A program made the translations under genes and the position numbers. A stretch of 7,258 nucleotides of DNA from an uncultured Eubacteriales bacterium (lineage in GTDB: Bacteria; Bacillota; Clostridia; Christensenellales; UBA1242): the NCBI GenBank assembly GCA_905203455.1, contig CAJKVX010000047.1:1-7258 (forward strand). The letters run 5' to 3'. Shown piece after piece: positions 1 through 6,658 of this stretch. A model generated the notes under the pieces. That model ran no database searches. It saw nothing but the letters and a program-made list of their open reading frames with translations, and had not been told where the DNA came from. The first letter of the stretch is position 1. Each line of letters starts with the position of its first letter.

Positions 1-637
1 TGCCAGTGAAAAGATTTTTTACTGTTTGTTTTGTAACAGGATCTTTATCAATATTTTTTGTTTCAATAATTTTATCAATCCTTAATTTTTGCTTTTTTAA
101 GTAATCAACAACGAATTCCTTTTTTGAGTTATTAACAAGCATTTTAAAATTGTTTATTTGGCGTTTGTAAGGTTTTCCCATTTTAAATTTGTAAATAAAA
201 TAAAACTTATCTCTTTCCCTTACTAAAATTTCATTTTCAATATCTGCATTTAAAGAAAGCCATTTTTCAAGTTCATCATTATTTTTATTTGGTGAAACTA
301 CAAAACTGCTCTCTTTCCTATCTTTACATCTAGATAAAATTTTAATAATTTCTTTGCCACCAATTCCTGCAATAACAATAGTATCCACTTTTTTATGCAC
401 TTTGTCAAGCCCATCACAAATAACAAACTCAACCTTACTTGAAACATTAAGCGCACATGCAAGTGCCTTTGCCTTTTCTATTGCCTTGCTATTTATGTCA
501 ACAGCAACGCACAACTTTGCTTTGCCAGAAAGCAGGCATAAGCAAGCAAGTTTGCCATGGTCGCACCCAACATCAGCAACACACTTGCATTCATCAATTA
601 AATTAAAAACAGCTTCAAGCCGTAAGCCAAGTTTCAT
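1..637 (-). CDS. trmK: tRNA (adenine(22)-N1)-methyltransferase TrmK, 3' end cut by window edge
   Basis: The protein is predicted to methylate N1 of adenine 22 in the D-loop region of tRNA, using S-adenosylmethionine, in the cytoplasm. The frame is open from an ATG at 637-635 to the left edge, giving 212 residues; the family is usually about 220-240, so only the C-terminal end is missing. The start matches the family (MKLGLRLEAV). The SAM-binding loop ADVGCDHGKL is at residues 21-30, an acidic residue ending the next strand at D47 (AVDIN), CDGLD at 74-78, and the TrmK-type AGIGG at 90-94, followed by SPNKNNDELEKWL at 115-127. The C-terminal part is lysine-rich, as expected for tRNA contact. 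One base separates the ATG from the rpoD stop, so the gene is probably co-transcribed and coupled to rpoD; only a weak AGGG precedes it. In many Firmicutes the same neighbour follows sigA. Family recognition is from remembered motifs, not a search. Confidence 0.88.
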   Translation of the reverse strand, partial: MKLGLRLEAVFNLIDECKCVADVGCDHGKLACLCLLSGKAKLCVAVDINSKAIEKAKALACALNVSSKVEFVICDGLDKVHKKVDTIVIAGIGGKEIIKILSRCKDRKESSFVVSPNKNNDELEKWLSLNADIENEILVRERDKFYFIYKFKMGKPYKRQINNFKMLVNNSKKEFVVDYLKKQKLRIDKIIETKNIDKDPVTKQTVKNLFTG

Positions 638-638
638 T

Positions 639-1691
639 TTAAGACCCTAAAAAGTCTTTTAATTTCTTGCTTCTTGAAGGGTGTTTCAATTTTTTTAATG
701 CTTTTGCTTCAATTTGCCTAATGCGCTCCCTTGTTACATTAAACTCTCTTCCAACCTCTTCAAGAGTTCTTGGGTGCCCATCATCAATGCCATATCTAAG
801 CATAATTACTTTTTGCTCTCTTGGGGTTAGGGTGTTTAAAACTTCAAGCAACTGCTCTTTAAGCATCAAAATTGTTGCAGAGTCGCTTGGGTTAGTTGCG
901 TTTTCATCTTGCAAAAATGTGCCAAGGTTACTATCTTCCTCTTCACCAACAGGGGTGTCAAGTGAAATTGTGTCTTGTGAAATTTTTTGAATTTCACGCA
1001 CCTTTTCTTCACTTATTCCCATTTCTTTCGCAATCTCTTCAGTTGTTGGCTCTCTGCCAAGCATTGAAACAAGTTGTTTTATAACCCTGCTTAACTTGTT
1101 AATAGTTTCATACATATGCACAGGAATTCTAATTGTTCTTGCTTGGTCAGCAATAGCCCTTGTAATGCTTTGCCTTATCCACCATGTGGCATAGGTTGAA
1201 AACCTGTAACCCTTGGTGTAATCAAACTTTTCAACAGCCTTCATCAAACCAAAGTTGCCCTCTTGAATAAGGTCAAGAAAAAGCATTCCTCTTCCAACAT
1301 ATCTTTTTGCAATTGAAACAACAAGCCTAAGGTTGCTTTCACTCAATTTTCGCTTTGCGTCTTCATCACCATCAGCCATTTTCTTTGCAAGTTCAATTTC
1401 TTCTTCGGGTTTAAGCAATGGAACTTTGCCAATATCTTTTAAATACATTTTAACGGGGTCATCAACATTAACTTGGTTAGCAAGTTTTTCAAGTTCTTCA
1501 TCACTTTCCATTAATGTTGTTTCAACCAACTCAATCCCAGCATCTGAAATTTTTTGCAAAATTTCATCAATCTCTTCGGTGTTAAGTTTGGCAAACCTTT
1601 CACTAACTTCTTCAATTGTTATTGACCCCTTTTTTCTTGCAAGTTCAATAACTTTATTTATTTCCTGCTCAATCTTTTCTTTTTTGTTCAT
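639..1691 (-). CDS. rpoD: RNA polymerase primary sigma factor RpoD/SigA
   Basis: This is the housekeeping sigma factor that directs RNA polymerase to -35/-10 promoters. It has 350 residues, a normal SigA length for Firmicutes and much shorter than proteobacterial RpoD because the long non-conserved insert is absent. A short, charged region 1.1-like segment covers residues 1-60. Region 1.2 starts at DDPVKMYLKDIG (77-88). Region 2 covers about 115-190 and includes the core-binding SNLRLVVSIAKRYVGRG (119-135), DLIQEGNFGLMKAVEKFDY (140-158) and the promoter-melting and -10 reading segment YRFSTYATWWIRQSITRAI (162-180). Region 3 covers about 193-270. Region 4 begins at LTPREQKVIMLRYG (288-301), and its helix-turn-helix EEVGREFNVTRERIRQIE (311-328) reads the -35. 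The ATG overlaps the dnaG stop by one base (TAATG), so translation is probably coupled; an AAGGTGG site sits 7 nt upstream. No truncation or missing motif is visible. Confidence 0.98.
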   Translation of the reverse strand: MNKKEKIEQEINKVIELARKKGSITIEEVSERFAKLNTEEIDEILQKISDAGIELVETTLMESDEELEKLANQVNVDDPVKMYLKDIGKVPLLKPEEEIELAKKMADGDEDAKRKLSESNLRLVVSIAKRYVGRGMLFLDLIQEGNFGLMKAVEKFDYTKGYRFSTYATWWIRQSITRAIADQARTIRIPVHMYETINKLSRVIKQLVSMLGREPTTEEIAKEMGISEEKVREIQKISQDTISLDTPVGEEEDSNLGTFLQDENATNPSDSATILMLKEQLLEVLNTLTPREQKVIMLRYGIDDGHPRTLEEVGREFNVTRERIRQIEAKALKKLKHPSRSKKLKDFLGS

Positions 1692-3508
1692 TACAGTTCC
1701 ACCTTTTTATTTTTAATTTTACTAACAATATCATTAATCTCAACAATAAGTTCTTTTCTTAAATCATTGTCACTTTCATCTAAAAGACGCCTGTTGAGTT
1801 CTTCAAGCCTGTTGTCAAGATAATTTTTGTAAACAATCCATAAGCAATCTTTAAAATATTTAGTTTCGTTATCAACATTTCCATAATAAAGCAAATAGTT
1901 GATAATTTCGCTTAATTTCTCATCATAATCTTCTCCCAAAAACTCTTTACACCTTTCAATCATCTGTTTTGTGCTTACAGACCCTCTGCCACTTTCAATA
2001 GCCTTACAAAGCATAACAAAATCTTCACCTGAAAAAATGTAATCAATATCTTTTTCAAAATATGCAAACGGCTTTAAGTGAAGCATGCAAGAAAGAATAA
2101 ACTTTTGCGCTTTAATAACAGCATTATCAATAACCTTAACTCGGCTTTTTGGGTTTTGCTGCAAAGGCTTTCTTTCTTCACTGGCACTGGCGCTAATTCC
2201 AAGCAATTGCCTTTTTAAAAAGTCTTTATTAGTCCTGCTGGTTTCACTAACCAAACTTAAATAAACCTCACGCTCAACATCACTACTAACATCTTTTAAA
2301 ACTTCTAATGCAAGGTTAATATATTTTGTTCTGCCATCTCTAGTTTCAAGATTACACTGTTTTTTAACCCTTTCAAGTTTAAAATCTAAAAGCGGCAACG
2401 CCTCTTTCATAAGTTTTAAAAATGCGTCTTTGCCCATTTTATTAATAACATCATCAGGGTCAAGCCCCTCAGGCAAACTCATAATCTTAACATTTAACCC
2501 ATTTTCTTTTAAAATTTCAAGCCCTCGAAGTGTTGCCTTTTGCCCAGCAAAATCTCCATCATAACAAATTAAAACATTATCACTAAACCTTTTAATAAGC
2601 CGTGCTTGCTCATTTGTTAGGGCCGTTCCCATGCTTGCAACAGCCGTGTCAAACCCCGCTTTGTGCAAACTAACAACATCCATCTGCCCTTCAACAACAA
2701 TAATATAATTAATGCTATTTGGTTGCTCTTGCTTTTTCTTCTTAATTAAATTAATTCCATAAAGCGTTTTGCCCTTGCTAAACAAAATTGTTTCAGCAGT
2801 GTTTAAATATTTTGCAAACTTTGCATTTTCAAGCAACCTTCCGCAAAAACCAACCACATTGCCCATAATGTCAATTAACGGAAAAACAAGTCTGCCCCCA
2901 ACCGCATCGTAATATCCTCGATTATTATTTTTAACAACCCCAGCATCAAGCATTTCATGAATACTATACCCCAGTTCTTTTAAATGCTCAATAACTCCGT
3001 TATAATCAATTGAAGCACCAAGCCCAAATTTAGATACAATATGCGGTGGAACATTTCTTTTTTCAAGATATTTTTGTGCCGCCTCTGCCTTGTTTTGAAC
3101 TAAATTGTTATGATAATATCTTGCTGCCTCTTTGGTTAAAGCAAGCAACCTGTCTTTATATTTTTTTCTTTGAACAATCTGCTCATCAGTTCCATTTCTT
3201 CCACTAAAATTAGGCACCGTCATTCCTGCCTTTTCAGCCAAGATGTTCACAGCCTCCATGTAAGGCACTGACTCAATTTCCATTATAAACTTAATAACAT
3301 CTCCACCTGCTTTGCAACCAAAACAGTGGTAATATCCATCAACTTCATTAACAGCAAAAGACGGAGTTTTTTCACCATGAAATGGGCACCTTGCCCAATA
3401 GGCACTGCCCTTTCTTTCAAGAGGAACATATCTAGCAATAACCTGCACAATATCTGTTCGCGATTTTAACTCTTCAATAAATTTATGAAACTCTTCGTTA
3501 TTTGCCAA
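1691..3508 (-). CDS. dnaG: DNA primase DnaG
   Basis: DnaG synthesises the RNA primers for lagging-strand replication and works with the replicative helicase at the fork. I start it at a TTG (3508-3506), giving 605 residues. A GAAGGT site lies 6 nt upstream, and the protein then begins MANNEEFHKFIEELKSRTDI, as the family does. The frame is open to another TTG at 3553, but that would add a hydrophobic 15-residue extension (TLFFIYIFWFEG) unlike DnaG and has no ribosome binding site. Domains: a CHC2 zinc-binding domain with C41, H44, C62 and C65; the polymerase core with GGRLVFPLID (204-213) and VGFCGRLL (219-226); a Toprim fold with VVEGQMD (271-277, E273) and YDGDFAGQKA (316-325, D317 and D319 as metal ligands); and a helical helicase-binding C-terminus from about 465 to 605. 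A low-similarity linker lies at about 440-460. The stop overlaps the rpoD ATG, forming the dnaG-rpoD operon. Confidence 0.96.
   Translation of the reverse strand: MANNEEFHKFIEELKSRTDIVQVIARYVPLERKGSAYWARCPFHGEKTPSFAVNEVDGYYHCFGCKAGGDVIKFIMEIESVPYMEAVNILAEKAGMTVPNFSGRNGTDEQIVQRKKYKDRLLALTKEAARYYHNNLVQNKAEAAQKYLEKRNVPPHIVSKFGLGASIDYNGVIEHLKELGYSIHEMLDAGVVKNNNRGYYDAVGGRLVFPLIDIMGNVVGFCGRLLENAKFAKYLNTAETILFSKGKTLYGINLIKKKKQEQPNSINYIIVVEGQMDVVSLHKAGFDTAVASMGTALTNEQARLIKRFSDNVLICYDGDFAGQKATLRGLEILKENGLNVKIMSLPEGLDPDDVINKMGKDAFLKLMKEALPLLDFKLERVKKQCNLETRDGRTKYINLALEVLKDVSSDVEREVYLSLVSETSRTNKDFLKRQLLGISASASEERKPLQQNPKSRVKVIDNAVIKAQKFILSCMLHLKPFAYFEKDIDYIFSGEDFVMLCKAIESGRGSVSTKQMIERCKEFLGEDYDEKLSEIINYLLYYGNVDNETKYFKDCLWIVYKNYLDNRLEELNRRLLDESDNDLRKELIVEINDIVSKIKNKKVEL
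1699..1705 (-). promoter_or_regulatory. Ribosome binding site for rpoD inside the end of dnaG
   Basis: AAGGTGG lies 7 nt before the rpoD ATG and differs at one base from AAGGAGG. It falls within the last codons of dnaG, so rpoD can be initiated on its own as well as by ribosomes terminating at the overlapping dnaG stop. It fixes the ATG at 1691 as the rpoD start. Confidence 0.75.
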
Positions 3509-3514
3509 CTTTTT

Positions 3515-3520
3515 ACCTTC
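3515..3520 (-). promoter_or_regulatory. Ribosome binding site that decides the dnaG TTG start
   Basis: GAAGGT ends 6 nt before the TTG at 3508-3506, which is the right distance for initiation. No comparable purine run precedes the upstream in-frame TTG at 3553, and the first in-frame ATG lies far inside the zinc-binding domain. The site therefore supports a non-ATG start for primase. Confidence 0.55.
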
Positions 3521-3593
3521 AAACCAAAATATATAAATAAAAAATAAAGTCAATTAATAATTTCGACAATTTACAAAAATTCCCTTTAAATTT

Positions 3594-3620
3594 ATTATAA
3601 TTATTTCACAAACAAACCAA
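3594..3620 (-). promoter_or_regulatory. Weak candidate promoter for the dnaG-rpoD-trmK operon
   Basis: A perfect TATAAT (3599-3594) faces dnaG, with TTGGTT (3620-3615) 15 bp upstream as the best -35, matching only three of six consensus bases. Transcription would start near 3587 and leave a leader of about 80 nt before the TTG. In DNA this AT-rich a TATAAT can arise by chance. An alternative is TTGACT at 3553-3548 with TATTTT at 3531-3526, spaced 16 bp, but its transcript would begin almost at the ribosome binding site. Either, both or neither may be used. Confidence 0.3.
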
Positions 3621-3641
3621 ATTACACAAAATGGCGTTTAA

Positions 3642-3682
3642 GTTTGCAGTTTTTTGCATAATCTTATAGTTAAACTGCAAAC
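3642..3682. repeat. 11-bp perfect inverted repeat in the dnaG upstream region
   Basis: GTTTGCAGTTT (3642-3652) is the exact reverse complement of AAACTGCAAAC (3672-3682), with a 19-nt spacer. An RNA from either strand could fold this into an 11-bp stem. No T-run follows it on either strand, so it does not look like an intrinsic terminator. It lies between the ppdK terminator and the candidate dnaG promoter, so it could be an operator, a leader structure if transcription starts further upstream, or part of a small RNA. Its role is unknown. Confidence 0.6.
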
Positions 3683-3817
3683 AACTTGCAATTTAGATTT
3701 TATTAAACAATTTCCTTGTGATTTTTATAATTTCATATATCATTGTTATTTAAACCCTTACATAAAACCTTCCCTGTCAAGTTTTAAAACTTTAATTAAT
3801 TGACATTTTCACACAAC

Positions 3818-3865
3818 AAAAAACCACACTTAAATGCAACTTAAAGTTTTTCAAAGTGTGGTTTT
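3818..3865 (-). terminator. Intrinsic terminator of ppdK
   Basis: Read on the minus strand, AAAACCACACTT (3865-3854) pairs perfectly over 12 bp with AAGTGTGGTTTT (3831-3820), and the T-run extends to six bases (3823-3818). The hairpin begins about 20 nt after the ppdK stop. The 22-nt loop is longer than usual for a terminator and holds a small inner AACT/AGTT stem that could compact it. It separates ppdK from the dnaG operon. Confidence 0.8.
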
Positions 3866-3884
3866 AATTTGAATATAATTTTAT

Positions 3885-6530
3885 TTATTTTCTAGGATTT
3901 TTAATATTTGCCTGTGCTGCTGCAAGCCTTGCAATAGGCACCCTAAATGGTGAACATGAAACATAGTCAAGCCCAATGTTATGGCAAAATTCAATTGAAC
4001 TTGGGTCTCCACCATGCTCGCCACAAATTCCAGCGTGAAGGTGATTGTTTGCCTTTTTACCAAGGTCAACAGCAATTTCCATAAGTTTGCCAACACCAAC
4101 GGTGTCAAGACGAGCAAATGGGTCAAACTCATAAATTTTGTTTTGGTAATAACTAGGCAAGAATTTTCCAGAGTCATCACGGCTAAAACCAAATGTCATT
4201 TGAGTTAAATCATTAGTTCCAAAACAGAAGAAATCTGCTTCTTTTGCAATTTCATCAGCAGTAAGCGCTGCTCTTGGAATTTCAATCATTGTTCCAACTT
4301 CATAGTGCAAATCAACTTTTGCTTTGCTAATTAATTCATCTGCTGTTTTTTCAACAATGTCTTTAACAAACTTAAATTCTTTAACCTCGCCAACAAGCGG
4401 AATCATAATTTCAGGAACAACCTTCCAGTTTTTATGTCTTTTTTGAACATTAATTGCTGCTTTAATTATTGCCCTTGTTTGCATTACAGCAATTTCAGGG
4501 TAAGTAACAGTAAGTCTGCACCCACGGTGCCCCATCATTGGGTTAAACTCATGAAGGTCATTAATATATTGTTTAATTTTTGCAACTGACTTGTTTTGTG
4601 CTTTTGCAAGTGCCTTAATATCCTCTTCACTTGTAGGCACAAATTCATGCAAAGGTGGGTCCAAAAACCTGATTGTAACAGGGTTGCCACCAAGTGCTTC
4701 CATCAAACCTTCAAAGTCTTCCTGTTGCATTGGCTCAATTTTTGCAAGAGCAGCCTCTCTTTCACTAACCGTGTCAGAGCAAATCATCTCTCTAAACGCG
4801 CCAATTCTTTCAGGGTCAAAGAACATATGCTCTGTTCTGCAAAGCCCAATTCCCTGAGCCCCAAGTTCGGCAGCCCTTTTAGCATCAGTTGGGGTGTCAG
4901 CATTAGTTCTAACACCAAGTGCTCTGTATTTATCAGCAAGTTTCATAATTCTGCCGAAATATCCACTGTTAGGGTCAGCAGGAACTGTTGCAATTTCACA
5001 GTCATAAATTTTACCAGTTGAACCATCAAGAGAAATTTTATCTCCCTCTTTAAATGTTTTTCCAGCAAGAGTGAAGCATTTGTTCTCTTCGTCCATTTTA
5101 ATGTCTCCGCAACCAGAAACACAGCAAGTTCCCATTCCACGGGCAACAACAGCAGCGTGTGAAGTTTGCCCCCCACGAACTGTCAAAATACCCTGAGCAT
5201 ATTTCATGCCTTCAATATCTTCTGGGCTTGTTTCAAGACGAACCAAAACAACCTTCTCTTTGTTTTTGCCAAGTTTAACTGCGTCCTCTGCCGTAAACAC
5301 AATTTTCCCAGCAGCAGCCCCAGGGGAAGCGGCAATACCTTTTCCAACAACATTGTTTTTGTCTGCAAGTTTAAGTGCATTTGCATCAAAGGTTGGGTGC
5401 AACAACATGTCTAAAGATTTAGCATCAATTTGCATTAATGCTTCTTGTTCTGTTATCATTCCCTCATCAATCAAATCGCAAGCAATTCTAATTGCAGCGG
5501 CAGCCGTTCTTTTACCATTTCTTGTTTGAAGCATATAAAGTTTTTTATCTTCAATGGTAAATTCCATATCTTGCATATCCCTGTAATGCTTTTCAAGAAT
5601 ATCACAAATATCAAGAAATTGTTTGTAAACATCAGGCATAATTTCAGCCATTTTTGAAATTGGCATAGGAGTTCTAACGCCCGCAACAACATCTTCGCCT
5701 TGTGCGTTCATCAAAAACTCACCCATAAGCCCTTTTTCACCAGTTGCAGGGTTACGAGTAAATGCAACACCTGTTCCGCTTGTGTCTCCCATGTTTCCAA
5801 ATGCCATCATTTGAACATTAACTGCTGTTCCCCAGCTGTAAGGAATGTCATGGTCCATTCTGTAAATGTTAGCCCTTGGGTTATCCCACGACCTAAACAC
5901 AGCCTTAATTGCTTCAAACAACTGCTCTTTTGGGTCAGTTGGAAAGTCTTTTCCAAGTTGCTTTTTATATTCAGCCTTAAATTCTCTTGCAAGTTCTTTT
6001 AAGTCTTCAGCCGTAAGGTCAACATCAAATGTAACATGTTTTCTTTCTTTCATTTGGTCAATAAGTTTTTCAAAATACTTTTTGCCAACTTCCATAACAA
6101 CATCACTAAACATTTGAATAAATCTTCTGTAACAGTCCCAAGCCCATCTTGGGTTGCCAGATTTTTTAGCAATAACCTCAACAACATCTTCATTTAAACC
6201 AAGGTTTAAAATGGTGTCCATCATTCCAGGCATGCTTGCCCTTGCCCCGCTTCTAACTGAAACAAGCAATGGGTTTTCACGGTCCCCAAATTTTTTCCCT
6301 GTAATTTTTTCCATTTTAGAAATATACTCTAAAATTTGTTTCTGAATTTCAGGGTTAATTTGTTTTCCATCTTCATAATACTTAGTGCAGGCTTCGGTTG
6401 AAATTGTAAACCCTTGTGGAACAGGCAAGCCAAGATTAGTCATTTCAGCAAGGTTAGCCCCTTTACCACCAAGAAGTTCACGCATTCCTGCATTACCTTC
6501 ACTAAACAGATACACATATTTTTTTGCCAT
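3885..6530 (-). CDS. ppdK: Pyruvate, phosphate dikinase
   Basis: PPDK interconverts pyruvate, ATP and phosphate with phosphoenolpyruvate, AMP and pyrophosphate. In fermentative anaerobes it often runs towards ATP and pyruvate in a PPi-based glycolysis; the direction here is inference. At 881 residues it is full length. The N-terminal ATP-grasp nucleotide-binding part has GGKGANLAEM (21-30) and SVRSGARASMPGMMDTILNL (91-110). The central phosphohistidine domain has GGQTSHAAVVARGMG (453-467) with catalytic H458 and, two residues before it, T456, the position phosphorylated by the PPDK regulatory protein in other species. The C-terminal TIM barrel has GIGLCRTEHMFF (560-571), GTNDLTQMTFGFSRDD (771-786) and HAGICGEHGGDPSS (832-845) with catalytic C836. 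The ATG is supported by an AAAAAGGAG site. It has its own promoter and terminator, so it is probably monocistronic. No gene for the regulatory protein lies in the window. Confidence 0.98.
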   Translation of the reverse strand: MAKKYVYLFSEGNAGMRELLGGKGANLAEMTNLGLPVPQGFTISTEACTKYYEDGKQINPEIQKQILEYISKMEKITGKKFGDRENPLLVSVRSGARASMPGMMDTILNLGLNEDVVEVIAKKSGNPRWAWDCYRRFIQMFSDVVMEVGKKYFEKLIDQMKERKHVTFDVDLTAEDLKELAREFKAEYKKQLGKDFPTDPKEQLFEAIKAVFRSWDNPRANIYRMDHDIPYSWGTAVNVQMMAFGNMGDTSGTGVAFTRNPATGEKGLMGEFLMNAQGEDVVAGVRTPMPISKMAEIMPDVYKQFLDICDILEKHYRDMQDMEFTIEDKKLYMLQTRNGKRTAAAAIRIACDLIDEGMITEQEALMQIDAKSLDMLLHPTFDANALKLADKNNVVGKGIAASPGAAAGKIVFTAEDAVKLGKNKEKVVLVRLETSPEDIEGMKYAQGILTVRGGQTSHAAVVARGMGTCCVSGCGDIKMDEENKCFTLAGKTFKEGDKISLDGSTGKIYDCEIATVPADPNSGYFGRIMKLADKYRALGVRTNADTPTDAKRAAELGAQGIGLCRTEHMFFDPERIGAFREMICSDTVSEREAALAKIEPMQQEDFEGLMEALGGNPVTIRFLDPPLHEFVPTSEEDIKALAKAQNKSVAKIKQYINDLHEFNPMMGHRGCRLTVTYPEIAVMQTRAIIKAAINVQKRHKNWKVVPEIMIPLVGEVKEFKFVKDIVEKTADELISKAKVDLHYEVGTMIEIPRAALTADEIAKEADFFCFGTNDLTQMTFGFSRDDSGKFLPSYYQNKIYEFDPFARLDTVGVGKLMEIAVDLGKKANNHLHAGICGEHGGDPSSIEFCHNIGLDYVSCSPFRVPIARLAAAQANIKNPRK

Positions 6531-6536
6531 AAAATT

Positions 6537-6545
6537 CTCCTTTTT
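6537..6545 (-). promoter_or_regulatory. Ribosome binding site of ppdK
   Basis: AAAAAGGAG ends 6 nt before the ppdK ATG and is a near-ideal Shine-Dalgarno sequence, the best in the window. It fits an abundant central-metabolism enzyme and confirms the ATG at 6530. Confidence 0.9.
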
Positions 6546-6561
6546 GTAAATTGACTTTTAG

Positions 6562-6590
6562 ATTATACCACAATAAAAAAATGCTGCCAA
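6562..6590 (-). promoter_or_regulatory. Strong sigma-A-type promoter of ppdK with extended -10
   Basis: TTGGCA (6590-6585, five of six consensus bases) and a perfect TATAAT (6567-6562) are spaced exactly 17 bp apart, and TG lies one base before the -10 (TGGTATAAT), an extended -10. Transcription should start near 6555, giving a leader of about 25 nt that holds little more than the ribosome binding site. The RpoD encoded in this window would be the expected sigma factor. The -35 box lies wholly inside a perfect palindrome. Confidence 0.85.
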
Positions 6591-6601
6591 ATGATTTGGC
6601 A
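6585..6601. repeat. Perfect 17-bp palindrome over the ppdK -35 box (operator or terminator stem)
   Basis: TGCCAAATGATTTGGCA has two 8-bp arms around one central base, and one arm contains the whole -35 hexamer. A protein bound here would block RNA polymerase, so an operator is one reading. The other is an intrinsic terminator for transcription arriving from recO: on the minus strand it can form a 7-bp stem with a 3-nt loop, followed after GCA by seven T. The two roles are not exclusive. I do not recognise the palindrome as the consensus of a regulator I know. Confidence 0.6.
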
Positions 6602-6624
6602 AACATTATAAATAAAAACTCACA

Positions 6625-6658
6625 AAAACGCCAAAATGTCTAACCAAAACGCCCAAAA
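6625..6658. repeat. Direct repeat pair 21 bp apart upstream of the ppdK promoter
   Basis: AAAACGCCAAAA (6625-6636) and AAAACGCCCAAAA (6646-6658) differ by one inserted C, and their starts are 21 bp apart, two turns of the helix, so both would face the same side of the DNA. They lie about 70-100 bp upstream of the predicted ppdK start, where an activator could bind. They also fall inside a 15-codon minus-strand ORF (6667-6620), so the repeat may reflect that sequence. Chance is possible in a short AT-rich spacer. Confidence 0.4.

Larger units (their letters stand above)
3509..3884. other. Gene-free region between ppdK and dnaG
   Basis: These 376 bases hold no ORF with a family I recognise. 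From the ppdK side they contain the ppdK terminator, a TTGACA on each strand (3775-3780 minus, 3800-3805 plus) that lacks a matching -10, a 16-codon minus-strand ORF at 3743-3693 with no good ribosome binding site, the 11-bp inverted repeat, and the candidate dnaG promoters and ribosome binding site. The base composition is strongly AT-rich throughout. I see no tRNA or known riboswitch fold. Confidence 0.6.

Noticed and set aside
354..650. Plus-strand ORF of 98 codons opposite trmK
   Set aside because: It mirrors the trmK reading frame on the other strand, resembles no family I know, and lacks a convincing ribosome binding site.
1333..1716. Plus-strand Ser/Phe-rich ORF of 127 codons opposite rpoD
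   Set aside because: The Ser/Phe richness is what the antisense of Glu/Lys-rich sigma-factor sequence gives; no independent evidence.
2887..2889. Cys in the primase GFCGR motif, where GFGGR is common
   Set aside because: The position varies in Firmicute primases as I recall (Gly, Ser), and the catalytic Toprim residues are intact, so I do not treat it as an anomaly.
3601..3615. TTTGTGAAAT half-site resembling a Rex operator near the candidate dnaG promoter
   Set aside because: The second half (TTCACAA) is absent; only one arm matches, which is expected by chance in such AT-rich DNA.
3775..3805. Two perfect TTGACA hexamers, one on each strand
   Set aside because: Neither has a credible -10 at 15-19 bp downstream, so they are not called as promoters.
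4596..5021. Plus-strand ORF of 141 codons opposite ppdK
   Set aside because: It lies wholly inside the strongly conserved PPDK coding region and has low-complexity antisense composition; a shadow frame.
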